Assembly (NCBI GenBank): GCA_003219995.1
Contig: QHRC01000153.1
Span: 1 to 5,472, forward strand
DNA length: 5,472 nt
Source: Verrucomicrobiota bacterium
GTDB taxonomy: Bacteria; Verrucomicrobiota; Verrucomicrobiia; Chthoniobacterales; UBA10450
Direction: 5' to 3'
A model generated the notes under the pieces. That model ran no database searches, was not told where the DNA came from, and worked only from the letters and a program-made list of their open reading frames with translations. The position numbers and the translations under genes were made by a program. Of this stretch, positions 4,845-5,472 are shown piece after piece (within the stretch, counting starts at the first letter, position 1; each line of letters opens with the position of its first letter).

Positions 4845-5472
4845 ATGGAGTGGATTCGCACACATTATGAGCGGGTCGCGCTGCTAGCCGCGGCGCTTTT
4901 TCTGTTCTTTTGCGCAATTTCGACCTGGCGAAACGCGGTCGAGTTCGGAACGGATTTCGCCGGGCGGCAAACCGAGCCTCAGCTCAAGAAGGCATCACCG
5001 CCGCGCAAGGCAGTGGAGCTGGGTCATGCGGCGGAAAAACTTCAGCAGCCGGCGCAGTGGACATCCCGTGACCGCTCGTTCGTTCCGGAAAAACATTTCA
5101 TCGGTCCGGAGGGCGTGCCGGTGACGCTCAAGACTGCCGAAGTGCATCCACCCGTCCCTAACGAATGGTTTGAGACGTATGGGCTGAACATCGCGGACCC
5201 CGATGTTTTGAACGAGGACCCGGACGGCGACGGCTTCAGCAACCTTGAAGAGTGGCAGGGGCATACCAATCCGATCGAAAAGAGTTCGCATCCTGATTAC
5301 CTCACGAAACTCAAGGTCAAAGCCCTCAATGAGGAGCCGTTTCGTTTCATGTTCTCATCCTGGGTCGAGAACACCTACGCCATCAACACGGTCGATGGGT
5401 CAGAACCGACGCGCTTTCTCAAAGTCGGCGACATGATTGAGGGAACTCGATTCAAGATCGTCAAGTTCACGC
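4845..5472 (+). CDS. Amuc_1099-type pilus-locus protein (PilP position), 3'-truncated by the window
   Basis: 209 residues are visible and the frame is open to the window end (the last complete codon ends at 5471). Start ATG 4845 gives MEWIRTHYER, a short cytoplasmic end, then a membrane segment at about 11-28 and a Pro/Lys-rich periplasmic linker. At 118-136 there is an acidic loop (DPDVLNEDPDGDGFSNLEEW at 118-137) of the bacterial thrombospondin type-3/EF-hand kind, with Asp125, Asp127, Asp129 and Glu135/136 as likely calcium ligands, followed by HTNP. Residues about 165-209 (SSWVENTYAINTVDG, FLKVGDMIEGTRFKIVKF) look like the beta-domain of PilP/GspC-type proteins that contact secretins. Synteny places it where Amuc_1099 lies, after the Amuc_1100 homologue and before a PilQ-type secretin. 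There is no Shine-Dalgarno: the start is directly behind the transposase TAG and a REP hairpin, so it may depend on termination-reinitiation. Confidence 0.82.
   Translation, partial: MEWIRTHYERVALLAAALFLFFCAISTWRNAVEFGTDFAGRQTEPQLKKASPPRKAVELGHAAEKLQQPAQWTSRDRSFVPEKHFIGPEGVPVTLKTAEVHPPVPNEWFETYGLNIADPDVLNEDPDGDGFSNLEEWQGHTNPIEKSSHPDYLTKLKVKALNEEPFRFMFSSWVENTYAINTVDGSEPTRFLKVGDMIEGTRFKIVKFT

Noticed and set aside
4251..4850. Target-site duplication flanking the cassette
   Set aside because: The ten bases on each side of the inverted repeats share no direct repeat; HUH transposition does not normally create one.
4995..5291. Minus-strand open frame of 98 codons opposite the 1099-like gene
   Set aside because: The + strand frame from 4845 has a membrane segment, a TSP3-type loop and synteny, so the antisense frame is a shadow.

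Overview
The window looks like a chromosomal segment from a free-living, probably soil or aquatic, member of the Verrucomicrobia (Verrucomicrobiota). The main reason is a syntenic set of homologues of the Akkermansia muciniphila pilus locus Amuc_1102-1101-1100-1099, all on the + strand and in that order. This is recognised from remembered family sequence features, not from a search. The moderately high GC, the TTG start and the long GC-rich repeats that run into coding sequence fit the same group but are weaker evidence.

Layout. Bases 1-788 are the 3' part of a sugar-nucleotide SDR enzyme, most likely UDP-glucuronate decarboxylase (UDP-xylose synthase). Bases 804-1397 encode a secreted Amuc_1102-type protein. 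Bases 1398-1583 hold no gene but two repeat structures: a pair of near-identical 16-bp palindromic units, and a long imperfect inverted repeat ending six bases before the next start codon. Bases 1584-3338 encode a large PilM-like protein (Amuc_1101 type) whose C-terminal half looks like PilN fused on. Bases 3335-4222 encode an Amuc_1100-type single-pass membrane protein (PilO position), which overlaps pilM by ATGA. Bases 4236-4844 encode a REP-associated tyrosine transposase (RAYT) whose core lies between inverted REP-like hairpin clusters (4261-4315 and 4791-4839). Base 4845 onward is the start of an Amuc_1099-type protein (PilP position), cut by the window end. A secretin of the PilQ/Amuc_1098 type would be expected next.

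How it works together. The four pilus genes should build the inner-membrane alignment platform of a type IV pilus-like machine: a cytoplasmic actin-like ring (PilM part), membrane-anchored periplasmic PilN/PilO-like subunits, a PilP-like link toward the secretin, and an exported accessory protein. The canonical order pilM-N-O-P-Q is kept, with M and N apparently merged.

The most notable feature is the selfish-looking RAYT/REP cassette lodged between the PilO-like and PilP-like genes. It is in frame, co-directional, and its stop codon directly touches the start codon of the downstream pilus gene (TAG|ATG). That suggests co-transcription and probable translational coupling rather than disruption.
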